NCBI GenBank assembly: GCA_002454335.1
Contig: DKIP01000020.1
Span: 14,365-78,364 of the forward strand
Direction of reading: 5' to 3'
Source: Cytophagaceae bacterium UBA6715
GTDB taxonomy: Bacteria; Bacteroidota; Bacteroidia; Cytophagales; Spirosomataceae
DNA length: 64,000 nucleotides
The stretch's first letter is position 1. Every line of letters begins with the position of its first letter. Position numbers and translations under genes: made by a program. Below, one piece after another: positions 38,252 through 47,722 of this stretch. The notes under the pieces were generated by a model, which was not told the DNA's origin, ran no database searches, and saw nothing but the letters and a program-made list of their open reading frames with translations.

Positions 38252-40192
38252 ATGATTAAAATATCTTTTCCTGACGGTCAAGTTCGTGAATTTGAAAAAG
38301 GAGTCACACCGATGGATGTTGCTTTGTCAATTTCAGAAGGCTTAGCGCGAAATGTGTTGGCAGCTAAATTGAATGATGTAGTTGTAGATGCGTCTACTTC
38401 GATCGATTCAGATGCGAGTTTGCAGTTATTGACATGGAACGATGAGGATGGGAAAAAGACATTTTGGCATTCCTCTGCGCACTTAATGGCTGAGGCGATT
38501 GAAGCATTGTATCCAGGTACGAAATTTGGTATTGGTCCAGCAATTGAAAATGGTTTTTATTATGATATAGACTTGGGTGATCAAGAATTTGGTTCGGATC
38601 AATTCAAAGAAATCGAAGATAAAATGGTGGAATTGGCTCGTCAAAAGAGCGAATATCTACGCAAGTCTGTTTCCAAAGCTGATGCAATTGCTTATTTCAA
38701 GGAAAAGAACGACGAATATAAATTAGAGTTGTTGGAAGGATTATCCGATGGCTCCATCACATTTTATACACAAGGAAATTTCACCGATTTATGTCGGGGA
38801 CCTCATATTCCTTCCACCGGATTTATTAAGTCGGTGAAGTTGTTAAGCGTAGCGGGTGCCTATTGGCGTGGGGATGAGAAGCGTAAGCAAATGACACGTA
38901 TTTATGCCATTACTTTCCCGAAAGCGAAGGAATTGGAGGAATATTTATTCTTGTTGGAAGAAGCGAAACGTCGCGATCACCGAAAATTAGGAAAGGAATT
39001 AGAGCTGTTTGCATTCTCAGAAAAAGTGGGCATGGGACTTCCATTGTGGTTGCCTAAAGGAACAATTTTACGTGAGCGATTGGAGAATTTCTTAAAGCGT
39101 GCACAAGTTCGCGCGGGCTACTCTCCTGTGGTAACGCCACATATAGCTAGTAAAGAATTATATGTGACTTCGGGTCATTATGCGAAATATGGTAAGGATT
39201 CCTTTCAGCCGATTCATACGCCGGATGAAGGAGAAGAGTATTTATTGAAACCGATGAACTGCCCACATCACTGTGAGATTTATAAGACAAAACCACGTTC
39301 TTACAAGGATTTGCCTTTACGATTGGCGGAATTTGGGACGGTATATCGCTATGAGCAATCGGGTGAATTGCATGGGTTAACACGTGTTCGTGGATTTACA
39401 CAAGATGATGCCCATATATTCTGTCGGCCGGATCAAGTGGAAGAAGAATTTATGAAAGTGATTGATTTGGTTCTATATGTCTTTAAGGCATTGGGATTTA
39501 ATGAATATTCTGCTCAAGTATCGTTGCGTGATCGTGAGAATAGAGAGAAATACATTGGAAACGATGAAGATTGGGATCGGGCGGAACAGGCTATTATTAA
39601 AACTGCAGAATTGAAAGGTTTGCCTACGGTTGTTGAATATGGTGAGGCAGCATTTTATGGTCCTAAATTAGATTTTATGGTGCGTGATGCACTGGGACGT
39701 AAATGGCAATTAGGAACGATTCAGGTAGATTATCAATTACCCCAACGATTCGAATTGGAATATACGGGTTCAGATAATCAAAAACATCGTCCGGTGATGA
39801 TTCACCGTGCGCCATTTGGTTCATTGGAGCGTTTTGTTGCAATTTTGATTGAGAATACAGCGGGTAATTTCCCATTATGGCTTTCACCTGATCAATTAGC
39901 CGTTTTACCTATTTCAGAGAAATTTGAAGATTATGCAAACGAAATTTATTTGCGCTTGCAGGAGCGTGATTTACGTGGATATGTAGATCATCGGAATGAG
40001 AAAATGGGGCGTAAGATTCGGGATGCGGAAGTGGGTAAAGTGCCATTTATGATCATTGTAGGTGAAAAAGAACAAGCGGAAGGCATGGTGAGTATTCGTA
40101 AGAAAGGTGAAGGAGACTTAGGGATGATGAGCTTAGAGGCCTTTATGGCATTGGCAGGTGAAGAAATAAACCAACATTCTTTTTCGAATTAG
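38252..40192 (+). CDS. thrS: Threonyl-tRNA synthetase
   Basis: Class II synthetase charging tRNA-Thr, with editing of mischarged serine. The ATG at 38252 gives [17 protein letters not shown], the standard TGS-domain opening, and 646 residues. A TTG six codons upstream lies in the -7 box and was rejected. Domains are TGS (1-60), the editing domain with [10 protein letters not shown] near 75, the catalytic core with zinc cysteine in [13 protein letters not shown], and the C-terminal anticodon-binding domain. It heads the classical thrS-infC-rpmI-rplT cluster. Confidence 0.97.
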   Translation: MIKISFPDGQVREFEKGVTPMDVALSISEGLARNVLAAKLNDVVVDASTSIDSDASLQLLTWNDEDGKKTFWHSSAHLMAEAIEALYPGTKFGIGPAIENGFYYDIDLGDQEFGSDQFKEIEDKMVELARQKSEYLRKSVSKADAIAYFKEKNDEYKLELLEGLSDGSITFYTQGNFTDLCRGPHIPSTGFIKSVKLLSVAGAYWRGDEKRKQMTRIYAITFPKAKELEEYLFLLEEAKRRDHRKLGKELELFAFSEKVGMGLPLWLPKGTILRERLENFLKRAQVRAGYSPVVTPHIASKELYVTSGHYAKYGKDSFQPIHTPDEGEEYLLKPMNCPHHCEIYKTKPRSYKDLPLRLAEFGTVYRYEQSGELHGLTRVRGFTQDDAHIFCRPDQVEEEFMKVIDLVLYVFKALGFNEYSAQVSLRDRENREKYIGNDEDWDRAEQAIIKTAELKGLPTVVEYGEAAFYGPKLDFMVRDALGRKWQLGTIQVDYQLPQRFELEYTGSDNQKHRPVMIHRAPFGSLERFVAILIENTAGNFPLWLSPDQLAVLPISEKFEDYANEIYLRLQERDLRGYVDHRNEKMGRKIRDAEVGKVPFMIIVGEKEQAEGMVSIRKKGEGDLGMMSLEAFMALAGEEINQHSFSN

Positions 40193-40291
40193 AAAATATT
40201 GATAATTTAAGCGCTTAGGCATTATTTGTTTGCAATTACGCGCTTTTTAAATTAGCTTCGATTGATTTTTATTTAAACCAAATTATAATTT

Positions 40292-40852
40292 ATGGCTTTA
40301 CGCCCCAACAACAATTACCGAGGAAATAAACGCGAAGAGGAACCGTATCGAATTAATCAATTGATTCGTGGTGTCGAAGAAGTTCGATTAGTAGGAGAAA
40401 ACATTGAAATTGGTGTATATCCTTTCGCGAAAGCTTTGGCAATTGCGGAGTCTCAAAACTTGGATTTGGTGGAAATTTCCCCCAAAGCTGTCCCTCCTGT
40501 TTGTAAGGTAATTGATTATGCGAAGTTTAAGTATGATCAAAAGAAAAAGCAAAAGGAAATCAAAGCCAATGCGACCAAGACAGTCATTAAGGAAATCCGT
40601 TTCGGCCCTAATACGGATGAGCATGATTTCAACTTCAAATTAAAACATGCTGTCAACTTCCTGAAAGAAGGTGCAAAAGTAAAAGCTTATGTACACTTTG
40701 TAGGTCGTACCATTGTATTCAAAGAGCGTGGCGAAATGCTATTGCTCAACTTTGCCAAGGGATTAGAAGATGTAGGTAAGCCAGACGATATGCCAAAATT
40801 AGAAGGCAAGCGTATGAGCATTATTTTCTCCCCGAAAGTGGCTAAGAAATAA
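40292..40852 (+). CDS. infC: Translation initiation factor IF-3
   Basis: Binds the 30S subunit and polices start-codon choice. The 186 residues show the N-domain ([18 protein letters not shown]), the lysine-rich linker helix ([14 protein letters not shown]) and the C-domain ([13 protein letters not shown]). It starts with ATG, not the AUU used for autoregulation in E. coli. It sits 99 bp after thrS, and rpmI follows. Confidence 0.97.
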   Translation: MALRPNNNYRGNKREEEPYRINQLIRGVEEVRLVGENIEIGVYPFAKALAIAESQNLDLVEISPKAVPPVCKVIDYAKFKYDQKKKQKEIKANATKTVIKEIRFGPNTDEHDFNFKLKHAVNFLKEGAKVKAYVHFVGRTIVFKERGEMLLLNFAKGLEDVGKPDDMPKLEGKRMSIIFSPKVAKK

Positions 40853-40888
40853 TTTTACATTTTAAGTGGAATTTTGAGGTAATATTGT

Positions 40889-40896
40889 TACTTTTG
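40889..40896 (+). promoter_or_regulatory. -7 box for rpmI-rplT
   Basis: TACTTTTG matches TAnnTTTG in the 76-bp infC-rpmI gap, 33 bases before the rpmI ATG. It suggests that the ribosomal protein pair has its own promoter in addition to read-through from thrS-infC. Confidence 0.5.
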
Positions 40897-40928
40897 CGTT
40901 CCAATTTTTACATTTAATAATTTTAAGA

Positions 40929-41123
40929 ATGCCAAAAATTAAAACCAACTCTGGGGCTAAGAAACGCTTCAAAGTAACGGGAACTGGTAAGATTAAGCGT
41001 AAACATGCTTTTCACAGCCATATCCTTACTAAAAAAACAACGAAACAAAAGCGTAATTTAGTTCACGCTACTTTAGTTTCACCAGCTGATATGGATCGCG
41101 TTAACTTAATGTTAGGTCTTTAA
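40929..41123 (+). CDS. rpmI: 50S ribosomal protein L35
   Basis: A 64-residue basic ribosomal protein with the L35 signature [20 protein letters not shown] and [15 protein letters not shown]. Length is standard. It sits between infC and rplT in the conserved order. Confidence 0.97.
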   Translation: MPKIKTNSGAKKRFKVTGTGKIKRKHAFHSHILTKKTTKQKRNLVHATLVSPADMDRVNLMLGL

Positions 41124-41205
41124 TTATCAGTTTAGTTATTGTTAAACCAGAAAGAAGGCAAAAAAGTAATCGTAAGGTTCGCCTCATTTCAAAAAACAAA
41201 AAATT

Positions 41206-41550
41206 ATGCCAAGAAGTGTCAATCACGTAGCCTCAAGAGCTAGAAGAAAGAAAATCCTTAAGTTAGCGAAAGGATTTTACGGTCGCGGAAAAAACGTTTG
41301 GACTGTAGCAAAAAACAAAGTAGAGAAAGGTTTGCAGTATGCATACCGCGATCGTAAAGTTAAGAAAAGAGATTTTCGTGGACTTTGGATTCAACGTATC
41401 AATGCTGCGGCTCGCCAGGAAGGTATGTCTTATTCAGCTTTCATGGGTAAATATAATAAGTCTGGTATGGCTTTAAACCGTAAGGTTTTGGCTGATTTGG
41501 CCATGAATCATCCAGAAGCTTTTAAAGCAGTTATCAAAAAACTTGCTTAG
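41206..41550 (+). CDS. rplT: 50S ribosomal protein L20
   Basis: A 114-residue rRNA-binding protein needed early in 50S assembly. It shows [20 protein letters not shown], the [10 protein letters not shown] segment and the C-terminal globular part ([16 protein letters not shown]). It is the last gene of the translation operon and is followed by a strong terminator. Confidence 0.97.
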   Translation: MPRSVNHVASRARRKKILKLAKGFYGRGKNVWTVAKNKVEKGLQYAYRDRKVKKRDFRGLWIQRINAAARQEGMSYSAFMGKYNKSGMALNRKVLADLAMNHPEAFKAVIKKLA

Positions 41551-41560
41551 TTAGCAAATG

Positions 41561-41591
41561 AAAGTCCCGATTTATTCGGGACTTTTTTTTT
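41561..41591 (+). terminator. Rho-independent terminator after rplT
   Basis: A perfect 10-bp stem, AAAGTCCCGA (41561-41570) and TCGGGACTTT (41576-41585), with loop TTTAT is followed by a T run to 41591. It ends the thrS-rplT operon 10 bp past the rplT stop. Confidence 0.9.
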
Positions 41592-41597
41592 ATCCCC

Positions 41598-41605
41598 TAT
41601 CTTTG
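41598..41605 (+). promoter_or_regulatory. -7 box for the cysteine desulfurase operon
   Basis: TATCTTTG matches TAnnTTTG exactly, seven bases after the rplT terminator. A transcript starting about six bases later would exclude the upstream in-frame ATG at 41558 and leave the TTG at 41624 as start. Confidence 0.6.
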
Positions 41606-41623
41606 TTATCAATTCGTATAACA

Positions 41624-42739
41624 TTGAAAAAACCAATTTATTTCGATTACGCTGCCACCACACCCGTTCATGCGGATGTGTTAAAGGCCATGTTGCCGTA
41701 TTTTTCGGAGGAATTTGGTAATGCAGGCTCTAGCCAACATTATTTTGGTTGGGCTGCTGAAGAAGCCATCCAAACGTCAAGAAAAAAAATTAGTTCCTAT
41801 TTTGGAGTTCAGGCTCGTCAAGTTGTTTTTACTTCGGGTGCGACAGAGTCCAATAATCTATGTATTCAAGGCTATTTAAAGGATCGCCCCAAAGGTCATC
41901 TGATTACTTCGTCGATTGAACACAAAGCAGTTTTACAGGTTTTTCAAGAATTAGCGCATCAGGGTTGGTCTGTCACTTACCTTCAACCTAATCCTTCGGG
42001 GTGTATAGAGGTTTCTGAAGTTGAACAAGCCATTCGTCCTGATACCGCGTTGATTTCTTTGATGATGGTCAATAATGAAACGGGGAATTTGACGGATTTT
42101 CAAAGTATATCTCAACTTTGTAAGCAATCCAACATTATTTTTCATTCAGATGCTACACAAGCAATAGGGAAACTGGATTTGACGCAATATGCTCATTTAC
42201 CAGACTTGTTAAGTTTTTCTGGACATAAAATTTATGGCCCTAAAGGTATTGGTGGGATAATATTATATTCAAATGTAGCATTAAAACCCTTATCGTTTGG
42301 AGGTGGACAAGAACGTGGTTTAAGGCCCGGTACTTTACCTGTCCAACAAATCGTTGCTTTGGCTGCCTGTTTCGACATACTACCTTTATTAATTGAAAGT
42401 TTAGAGCAGATTTCTGCTTATAAATCTAGGATTGTAAAAGGGTTGCACAGTGAATTTGTACTTAATTCCGCCGAAAATCAGTCTGTACCTCATATTTTAA
42501 GTATTTCTATTCCTAACATGGATTGGGAAGACTTATACCGTAAAATCCCTGCGATAGCAGTTTCGAATGGTTCAGCGTGCAATGCTAAATCGCAATTACC
42601 TTCCCATGTCATGAAGGCCGTAGGTCATTCAGATACATTAGCTTTGTCGACGCTTCGTATTTCGTTAAGTTATTTAACACAAGAATCAGATGTGGATTTT
42701 TTAATTGATTATTTAAACAAACAATTGTTTGATCGATGA
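41624..42739 (+). CDS. Cysteine desulfurase, NifS/IscS-like
   Basis: PLP enzyme taking sulfur from cysteine. With the TTG start at 41624 the protein is 371 residues and begins KKPIYFDYAATTPVH, the family N-terminus. An in-frame ATG at 41558 would lie in the rplT terminator and ahead of the -7 box, so it was rejected. The PLP lysine is K202 (SGHKIYGPKG) and the catalytic cysteine C319 (SNGSACNAKSQ). It overlaps xdhC by 4 bp, so sulfur delivery to a molybdenum cofactor is a plausible job. General Fe-S assembly cannot be excluded, but no iscU or suf gene is nearby. Confidence 0.88.
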   Translation: MKKPIYFDYAATTPVHADVLKAMLPYFSEEFGNAGSSQHYFGWAAEEAIQTSRKKISSYFGVQARQVVFTSGATESNNLCIQGYLKDRPKGHLITSSIEHKAVLQVFQELAHQGWSVTYLQPNPSGCIEVSEVEQAIRPDTALISLMMVNNETGNLTDFQSISQLCKQSNIIFHSDATQAIGKLDLTQYAHLPDLLSFSGHKIYGPKGIGGIILYSNVALKPLSFGGGQERGLRPGTLPVQQIVALAACFDILPLLIESLEQISAYKSRIVKGLHSEFVLNSAENQSVPHILSISIPNMDWEDLYRKIPAIAVSNGSACNAKSQLPSHVMKAVGHSDTLALSTLRISLSYLTQESDVDFLIDYLNKQLFDR

Positions 42740-43698
42740 AGGAATTATTAGTCATTTTAGCGCAATTAGAATCTCTTTTAGCATCAGGCGAAGCAATTGC
42801 CTTGGCTACTGTTATTCATGTGGATGGCTCCGCCTATCGTAGACCTGGTGCGCGTATGTTGATTGATTCCCATGGAAATTGGTGGGGAGGCATTAGTGGC
42901 GGTTGTTTAGAAGGTGATTTGTTAAAGAAGGCGCAATTGGCAATGCACCAACAAGCCATCAAACGAATTACCTACGATACACGCGAAGATGATCCATTTC
43001 AATTAGGCATTGGGTTGGGTTGTCAAGGATTAATCGAAATTATTATCGATCCCATTCGAGCTAATATTGAACAAACATTTACTTTATTGAAATCCATTAT
43101 TGATTCTGGGAAAGCTCAATTTATCCAAACGGTTTGGAATGAATCGGAATTCTCGATGCAAGCAGTGGAAGATGCTATTATTGGTTGGGAAGATGTAACA
43201 CAGACATTTACAGAATATTTACCAGCCAGAACACGTATTTGGGTTATCGGTAATCAATTTGATGCCTGTAGCCTGATTGAATTATGTTTGTCCTTAGCTT
43301 GGGAAGTTCATTGGGTGGGTAATACGAATAAAATGCGCAAGGATGTACAGCTGCGAGTTCGCGCATGTTATGATTGGGAACAAGTCCATGGATTACAGAC
43401 AAGTGATTGCTTGGTATTGATGACGCATGATTTTGATCGTGATGTGTCTTTCTTGAATCGATATATCGCAGATCAGTCTTTTCATTACATCGGAATACTT
43501 GGTCCAAGCAAACGCTTTGATCGTTTGAAAAAACAATTGCAATACAATTTGGTTTCGGATATATCCACACCAGTTGGTTTAGATATTGGAGCTGAAGGAC
43601 CTGATGAAATAGCAATTGCAGTCGTGGCTGAAATTTTGGCCCATCAAAACAAGCGGAATGGCCAACGGTTAAAATTTAGATCAACAACAATACATTAA
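42736..43698 (+). CDS. XdhC/CoxI family protein
   Basis: A 320-residue protein of the family that inserts sulfurated molybdenum cofactor into xanthine-dehydrogenase-type enzymes. The N-terminal XdhC_CoxI part shows ATVIHVDGSAYRRPGARM and GGISGGCLEGDLL. The C-terminal Rossmann part (RIWVIGNQFDACSLIEL; YIGILGPSKRFDRL) is XdhC_C. Start and preceding stop overlap as ATGA, giving tight coupling to the cysteine desulfurase. No molybdenum hydroxylase gene lies in the window. Confidence 0.9.
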   Translation: MKELLVILAQLESLLASGEAIALATVIHVDGSAYRRPGARMLIDSHGNWWGGISGGCLEGDLLKKAQLAMHQQAIKRITYDTREDDPFQLGIGLGCQGLIEIIIDPIRANIEQTFTLLKSIIDSGKAQFIQTVWNESEFSMQAVEDAIIGWEDVTQTFTEYLPARTRIWVIGNQFDACSLIELCLSLAWEVHWVGNTNKMRKDVQLRVRACYDWEQVHGLQTSDCLVLMTHDFDRDVSFLNRYIADQSFHYIGILGPSKRFDRLKKQLQYNLVSDISTPVGLDIGAEGPDEIAIAVVAEILAHQNKRNGQRLKFRSTTIH

Positions 43699-43699
43699 C

Positions 43700-44461
43700 A
43701 TGAGTCAAATTAACAGCCTAAGAGAACAAATAAAACCTTACCAACAAGCACTTTACGATCATCTCATTAATTCGTTTATTCAATCTCCTGCAGAATTAGC
43801 TGTATTTATGCAGCATCATGTATTTGCAGTTTGGGATTTTATGTCACTTGTCAAAAAGCTTCAAGCAGAATTGACTTGCGTTTCGCAGCCTTGGGTACCT
43901 AAAGGTTCTGCAGAGACCCGGTTTTTAATTAACGAAATTGTTTTAGGTGAGGAATCTGATGTGGATCAACATGGCGTGGTCATAAGTCATTTTGAATTGT
44001 ATTTGCGTGCGATGCAAGAACTATCGATTGAGCCCTCTCCTATTTTAAATCATTTATTGCAGGCTCAATCGTTAGTTGAGATACTTCAAAAAGTAGCCAA
44101 TGCAAATTTAGCGCCATCAGTTAAGCAATTTTTGCGTTTCACGTTCGAATCCATTGCCAATCGACCTATTGAGGAGATAGCGGCTATTTTTACGTTTGGA
44201 CGGGAAGATTTAATACCAGGTATGTTTCAGTTGATCGTTGATCAGTTAAAAAAAGATGCTCCTGAGCAAGTTGGAACCCTAGTTTATTACTTAGAGCGAC
44301 ACATCGAGGTGGATGGAGATCATCATAGCCAATTGGCTTACCGCATGATGGAGGAATTATGCGGCAAAGATACAGTTAAATGGCAAAGGGCGACCCAAGC
44401 GGCGATTGAGTCCTTGAAAGTTCGTAAAGTTTTATGGGATGGGATTGTTGGGGAGAGGTAA
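43700..44461 (+). CDS. DUF3050 family protein
   Basis: A 253-residue soluble, helical protein matching DUF3050 by the HHVFAVWDFMSLVKKLQ and INEIVLGEESDVD segments and DGDHHSQLAYRM near the end. The family is predicted to have a heme-oxygenase-like fold with conserved His/Glu residues that could bind metal; its reaction is unknown to me. It starts 1 bp after the xdhC stop, so it is the third gene of that operon. Its stop codon forms the start of the repeat at 44459. Confidence 0.85.
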   Translation: MSQINSLREQIKPYQQALYDHLINSFIQSPAELAVFMQHHVFAVWDFMSLVKKLQAELTCVSQPWVPKGSAETRFLINEIVLGEESDVDQHGVVISHFELYLRAMQELSIEPSPILNHLLQAQSLVEILQKVANANLAPSVKQFLRFTFESIANRPIEEIAAIFTFGREDLIPGMFQLIVDQLKKDAPEQVGTLVYYLERHIEVDGDHHSQLAYRMMEELCGKDTVKWQRATQAAIESLKVRKVLWDGIVGER

Positions 44462-44475
44462 GAGTTAAGAGTGAA
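44459..44475. repeat. Inverted copy of the TTAACTC-type repeat
   Basis: TAAGAGTTAAGAGTGAA is the exact reverse complement of positions 8-24. It overlaps the stop codon of the DUF3050 gene. The rest of the gap 44476-44594 shows no gene or recognisable signal. Confidence 0.5.
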
Positions 44476-44594
44476 GAAGTCTATTTATTAGTCCCGCGGT
44501 GAAATAATTGATTATGTAGCCTAAAACGTTTGGCTAAGGCGCCCAAATCTAAATTTTAAGTTTACGAGGTTCTGATAACTCATTTTAGTTTTTG

Positions 44595-44627
44595 AAAAAA
44601 AAGCCCGATCTGTGAGGATCGGGCTTT
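44595..44627 (-). terminator. Rho-independent terminator of dnaK
   Basis: A perfect 11-bp stem, AAAGCCCGATC (44600-44610) and GATCGGGCTTT (44617-44627), encloses TGTGAG. It is followed on the minus strand by a T run (complement of 44595-44602). It ends the dnaK transcript 17 bp past the stop. Confidence 0.9.
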
Positions 44628-44643
44628 AGATTTGTTAATCAGT

Positions 44644-46530
44644 TTATTTTACTTCTTCGAAAGATACATCTTCCGCACCACCATCTGCCGAAGCATCTGT
44701 TGGTTGAGCACCTTCCCCACCTTCCGTAGCTCCTGCTGCGTACATTTCTTGAGAAGCAGCTGTCCATGCAGCGTTCAATTTCTCTAATCCTGCATCGATT
44801 GCAGCTACATCTTGTGAAGCGTGTGCAGCTTTCAATTCGGTTAATGCAGATTCGATTGCTGTTTTGTTGCCTTCTGATAATTTCTCACCGTATTCTTTCA
44901 ATTGCTTGTCAGATTGGAAAATCAAAGCATCAGCTTGGTTGATTTTCTCTACACGCTCTTTTTCTAATTTATCAGATGCTTCATTTGCTTTTGCCTCATT
45001 ACGCATTTTTTCGATGTCCTCATCTGTTAAGCCACTTGAAGCCTCGATACGAATTTTTTGTTCTTTTCCAGTTCCTTTATCTTTCGCAGAAACGTTCAGG
45101 ATACCATTTGCATCAATGTCAAATGTAACTTCGATTTGAGGTACACCGCGTTGTGCTGGTGGTAAACCATCTAAGTGGAATCGTCCTAATGAACGGTTAT
45201 CCTTTGCCATGGGACGCTCACCTTGTAAAACATTTAGTTCTACAGATGGTTGGTTATCCGCTGCTGTTGAGAATACCTCTGATTTCTTCGTTGGAATGGT
45301 CGTATTTGCCTCAATCAATTTAGTAAATACCCCTCCCATCGTTTCGATACCTAACGATAATGGAGTAACGTCTAGTAATAAGACATCTTTCACTTCACCT
45401 GTCAATACACCCCCTTGAATGGCAGCACCAATCGCAACTACCTCATCTGGATTAACTCCTTTTGAAGGCTTTTTGCCAAAGAATTTCTCTACTTCTTCTT
45501 GAATACGTGGGATACGAGTGGATCCCCCTACCAAGATTACTTCATCGATATCTGAATTCGTATAACCCGCATTCTTCATCGCACGCTTGCAAGGTTCCAA
45601 AGTACGTTGGATCAAGCTATCAGCTAATTGCTCGAATTTAGCGCGTGTTAATGATCGAACTAAGTGTTTTGGAATACCGTCAACAGGCATGATGTATGGT
45701 AAGTTGATTTCAGTAGATGCTCCCGAACTCAATTCGATTTTCGCTTTTTCAGCAGCTTCCTTCAAACGTTGTAAAGCCATTGGGTCTTTACGTAAATCGA
45801 TGTTTTCGTCTGCGATGAATTCTTCTGCCAACCAGTTGATGATTACTTGGTCAAAGTCATCACCACCTAAGTGCGTATCTCCATCTGTTGATTTCACTTC
45901 AAACACGCCATCGCCTAATTCAAGGATCGATACGTCAAATGTACCACCACCTAAGTCGAATACCGCGATTTTCATATCCTTACCACCTTTGTCTACACCA
46001 TAGGCTAGTGCTGCAGCGGTAGGTTCGTTGATGATACGCTTTACTTCCAAACCTGCGATTTGACCCGCTTCTTTGGTTGCCTGACGTTCTGCATCATTGA
46101 AATAGGCAGGTACCGTAATAACGGCTTCTGTAACTGTTTGGCCGATGTAATCTTCAGCCGTCTGCTTCATTTTTGTTAAAATCTGCGCAGAGATTTCTTG
46201 AGGTGTATATAAACGATCACCGATGCGTACACGTGGTGTGTCGTTATTCCCTTGTTCTACTTGATATGAAATGGTCTTTAATTCTGAACTCACTTCAGAA
46301 AACTTTTTCCCCATAAAACGCTTTACAGACGAAATCGTGTTTTGAGGATTTGTAATGGCTTGTCTTTTGGCAGGATCCCCCACTTTACGCTCGCCATTTT
46401 CCAAAAATGCTACAATGGATGGAGTCGTTCTTCTTCCTTCTGAGTTAGCGATAACCACTGCCTCATTTCCTTCCATTACCGCCACACATGAGTTGGTGGT
46501 ACCTAAGTCAATTCCAATAATTTTTCCCAT
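44644..46530 (-). CDS. dnaK: Molecular chaperone DnaK
   Basis: Hsp70 chaperone of 628 residues. The ATPase domain opens [18 protein letters not shown] and contains the phosphate motif [15 protein letters not shown]. The linker and start of the substrate domain read [18 protein letters not shown]. The lid is helical and the tail is acidic, ending EDVSFEEVK. grpE and dnaJ are not adjacent, so it is a single-gene unit. The divergent desaturase gene starts 158 bp away, with a symmetrical element between them. No CIRCE element is present. Confidence 0.98.
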   Translation of the reverse strand: MGKIIGIDLGTTNSCVAVMEGNEAVVIANSEGRRTTPSIVAFLENGERKVGDPAKRQAITNPQNTISSVKRFMGKKFSEVSSELKTISYQVEQGNNDTPRVRIGDRLYTPQEISAQILTKMKQTAEDYIGQTVTEAVITVPAYFNDAERQATKEAGQIAGLEVKRIINEPTAAALAYGVDKGGKDMKIAVFDLGGGTFDVSILELGDGVFEVKSTDGDTHLGGDDFDQVIINWLAEEFIADENIDLRKDPMALQRLKEAAEKAKIELSSGASTEINLPYIMPVDGIPKHLVRSLTRAKFEQLADSLIQRTLEPCKRAMKNAGYTNSDIDEVILVGGSTRIPRIQEEVEKFFGKKPSKGVNPDEVVAIGAAIQGGVLTGEVKDVLLLDVTPLSLGIETMGGVFTKLIEANTTIPTKKSEVFSTAADNQPSVELNVLQGERPMAKDNRSLGRFHLDGLPPAQRGVPQIEVTFDIDANGILNVSAKDKGTGKEQKIRIEASSGLTDEDIEKMRNEAKANEASDKLEKERVEKINQADALIFQSDKQLKEYGEKLSEGNKTAIESALTELKAAHASQDVAAIDAGLEKLNAAWTAASQEMYAAGATEGGEGAQPTDASADGGAEDVSFEEVK

Positions 46531-46562
46531 GATATTTTTAATTATTTTTTCTCCCTTTAATA

Positions 46563-46612
46563 CAAGGATAATGCCATGAGATTGCCAACTGACAGTTTAT
46601 GACATATTGTCA
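46563..46612 (-). promoter_or_regulatory. dnaK upstream region with TGACA/TGTCA symmetry
   Basis: TGACA at 46590-46594 and 46600-46604 and TGTCA at 46608-46612 form a perfect 5-3-5 inverted repeat with an extra half-site 10 bp away. On the minus strand a weak -7-like TATCCTTG (46570-46563) follows. The arrangement suggests an operator or activator site, but which gene it serves is not shown. Confidence 0.4.
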
Positions 46613-46688
46613 CTTTTAAATATTATTCGATTAATTTCGTCAGTAAATATGGCTTTAATGTATCTTTACGAATCTAAATGCGAACAAA

Positions 46689-47684
46689 ATGTCAACAGCA
46701 AACGATTTTACTTGGGTAGAAGGTTCGGAGCCGCATCGCAAACGAACGCGCGAAATTATCAAAAAGCATCCTGAGGTTAAAAAACTGATTGGAAAGAATC
46801 CGATGACTTTTTTATGGATACTTGTTTGTGTTGGAATGCAAATCACGATCGCCTATTATATAAAAGATGAATCTTGGGCTTGGATTATTGGAGTTGCCTG
46901 GTTGGTAGGTGCATTTCCTACCCATACCTTATTTGTTTGCATTCACGAATCTGCGCACAATTTGATTTTTAAAAAGAATTGGATGAATGTTGCAGCGGGT
47001 ATTATTGCAAACTTTCCCTCTTTGGCCCCTACAGCAATTTCATTTAAAAATTATCACTTAAAGCATCATGCTTTTCAAGGTGTTCATGAATTAGATGCAG
47101 ATTTGCCTGATTATTGGGAAGCTAAATTGATCAATAATTTTTTTATTGGAAAAGTACTTTGGTTGATGCTTTATCCTTTTTTCCAAGGTTTTCGTACTAT
47201 TCGTTGTATTGAATTAGCTGTTTTTGATCGTGGTGTTATTCTCAATATTATTGCGCAATTGGCTTTTGATTTTGCCATTGTTTATTTCTGGGGATGGCCT
47301 GCCCTTGCCTATTTAGGTTTAAGTTTCTTGTTTTCGGTAGGTTTACATCCTTTAGGAGCGCGTTGGATTCAAGAGCATTATCTAGTGTTGGATAAAAATC
47401 AAGAGACTTATAGTTATTATGGACCGTTGAACGGCATTAACATGAATGTAGGTTACCATAATGAGCACCATGATATGCCTTCTATTCCTTGGAATAATTT
47501 ACCTAAATTGAAATCGGTAGCTCCTGAGTTTTATGAGAACTTAAAATACCATACATCTTTTGTGAAGCTATTGTTCACCTTTATCTTTTCGCAAGAAATT
47601 GGATTGTATTCGCGTATTGCTCGGAAAGAACGAGCTGGCATCCCGTTAACCGATCGGTCTACGCCCGATATTGATATGGTATAA
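46689..47684 (+). CDS. Sphingolipid delta-4 (dihydroceramide) desaturase-like membrane desaturase
   Basis: A 331-residue integral membrane di-iron desaturase. Its N-terminus DFTWVEGSEPHRKRTREII matches the lipid-desaturase domain that opens eukaryotic DEGS proteins. The histidine boxes are H86-ESA-H90, H123-LK-H126-H127 and H257-NE-H260-H261. The run EHYLVLDKNQETYSYYGPLN and GYHNEHHDMPSIPWNNLP are also DEGS-like. Four or more hydrophobic segments are visible. Members of the family put a 4,5 double bond into dihydroceramide; activity here is inferred, and a plain acyl-lipid desaturase remains possible. It is monocistronic, divergent from dnaK, with a weak TATCTTTA box at 46661-46668. Confidence 0.85.
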   Translation: MSTANDFTWVEGSEPHRKRTREIIKKHPEVKKLIGKNPMTFLWILVCVGMQITIAYYIKDESWAWIIGVAWLVGAFPTHTLFVCIHESAHNLIFKKNWMNVAAGIIANFPSLAPTAISFKNYHLKHHAFQGVHELDADLPDYWEAKLINNFFIGKVLWLMLYPFFQGFRTIRCIELAVFDRGVILNIIAQLAFDFAIVYFWGWPALAYLGLSFLFSVGLHPLGARWIQEHYLVLDKNQETYSYYGPLNGINMNVGYHNEHHDMPSIPWNNLPKLKSVAPEFYENLKYHTSFVKLLFTFIFSQEIGLYSRIARKERAGIPLTDRSTPDIDMV

Positions 47685-47688
47685 AAGA

Positions 47689-47714
47689 AAAGGTCAGCTG
47701 TGAGGCTGACCTTT
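47689..47714. terminator. Bidirectional terminator between the desaturase and maltose phosphorylase genes
   Basis: A perfect 10-bp stem, AAAGGTCAGC (47689-47698) and GCTGACCTTT (47705-47714), has loop TGTGAG, the same loop as in the dnaK terminator. Short A-rich and T-rich flanks let it serve both convergent genes. Confidence 0.8.
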
Positions 47715-47722
47715 ATTATTTA

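Noticed and set aside
41558..41623. ATG start for the cysteine desulfurase inside the rplT terminator
   Set aside because: The terminator stem and a perfect -7 box lie after this ATG, so it would not be in the main transcript.
45587..46003. Open plus-strand frame opposite dnaK
   Set aside because: Long antisense frames are common against dnaK because of its codon pattern; no family resemblance is visible.
46563..46577. Sigma-54-like promoter for dnaK
   Set aside because: The GG spacing fits but the -12 reads GT instead of GC, and a sigma-54 dnaK promoter would be unusual; treated as chance.
46531..46688. CIRCE element for dnaK
   Set aside because: No TTAGCACTC/GAGTGCTAA pair is present; only the unrelated TGACA/TGTCA symmetry is seen.
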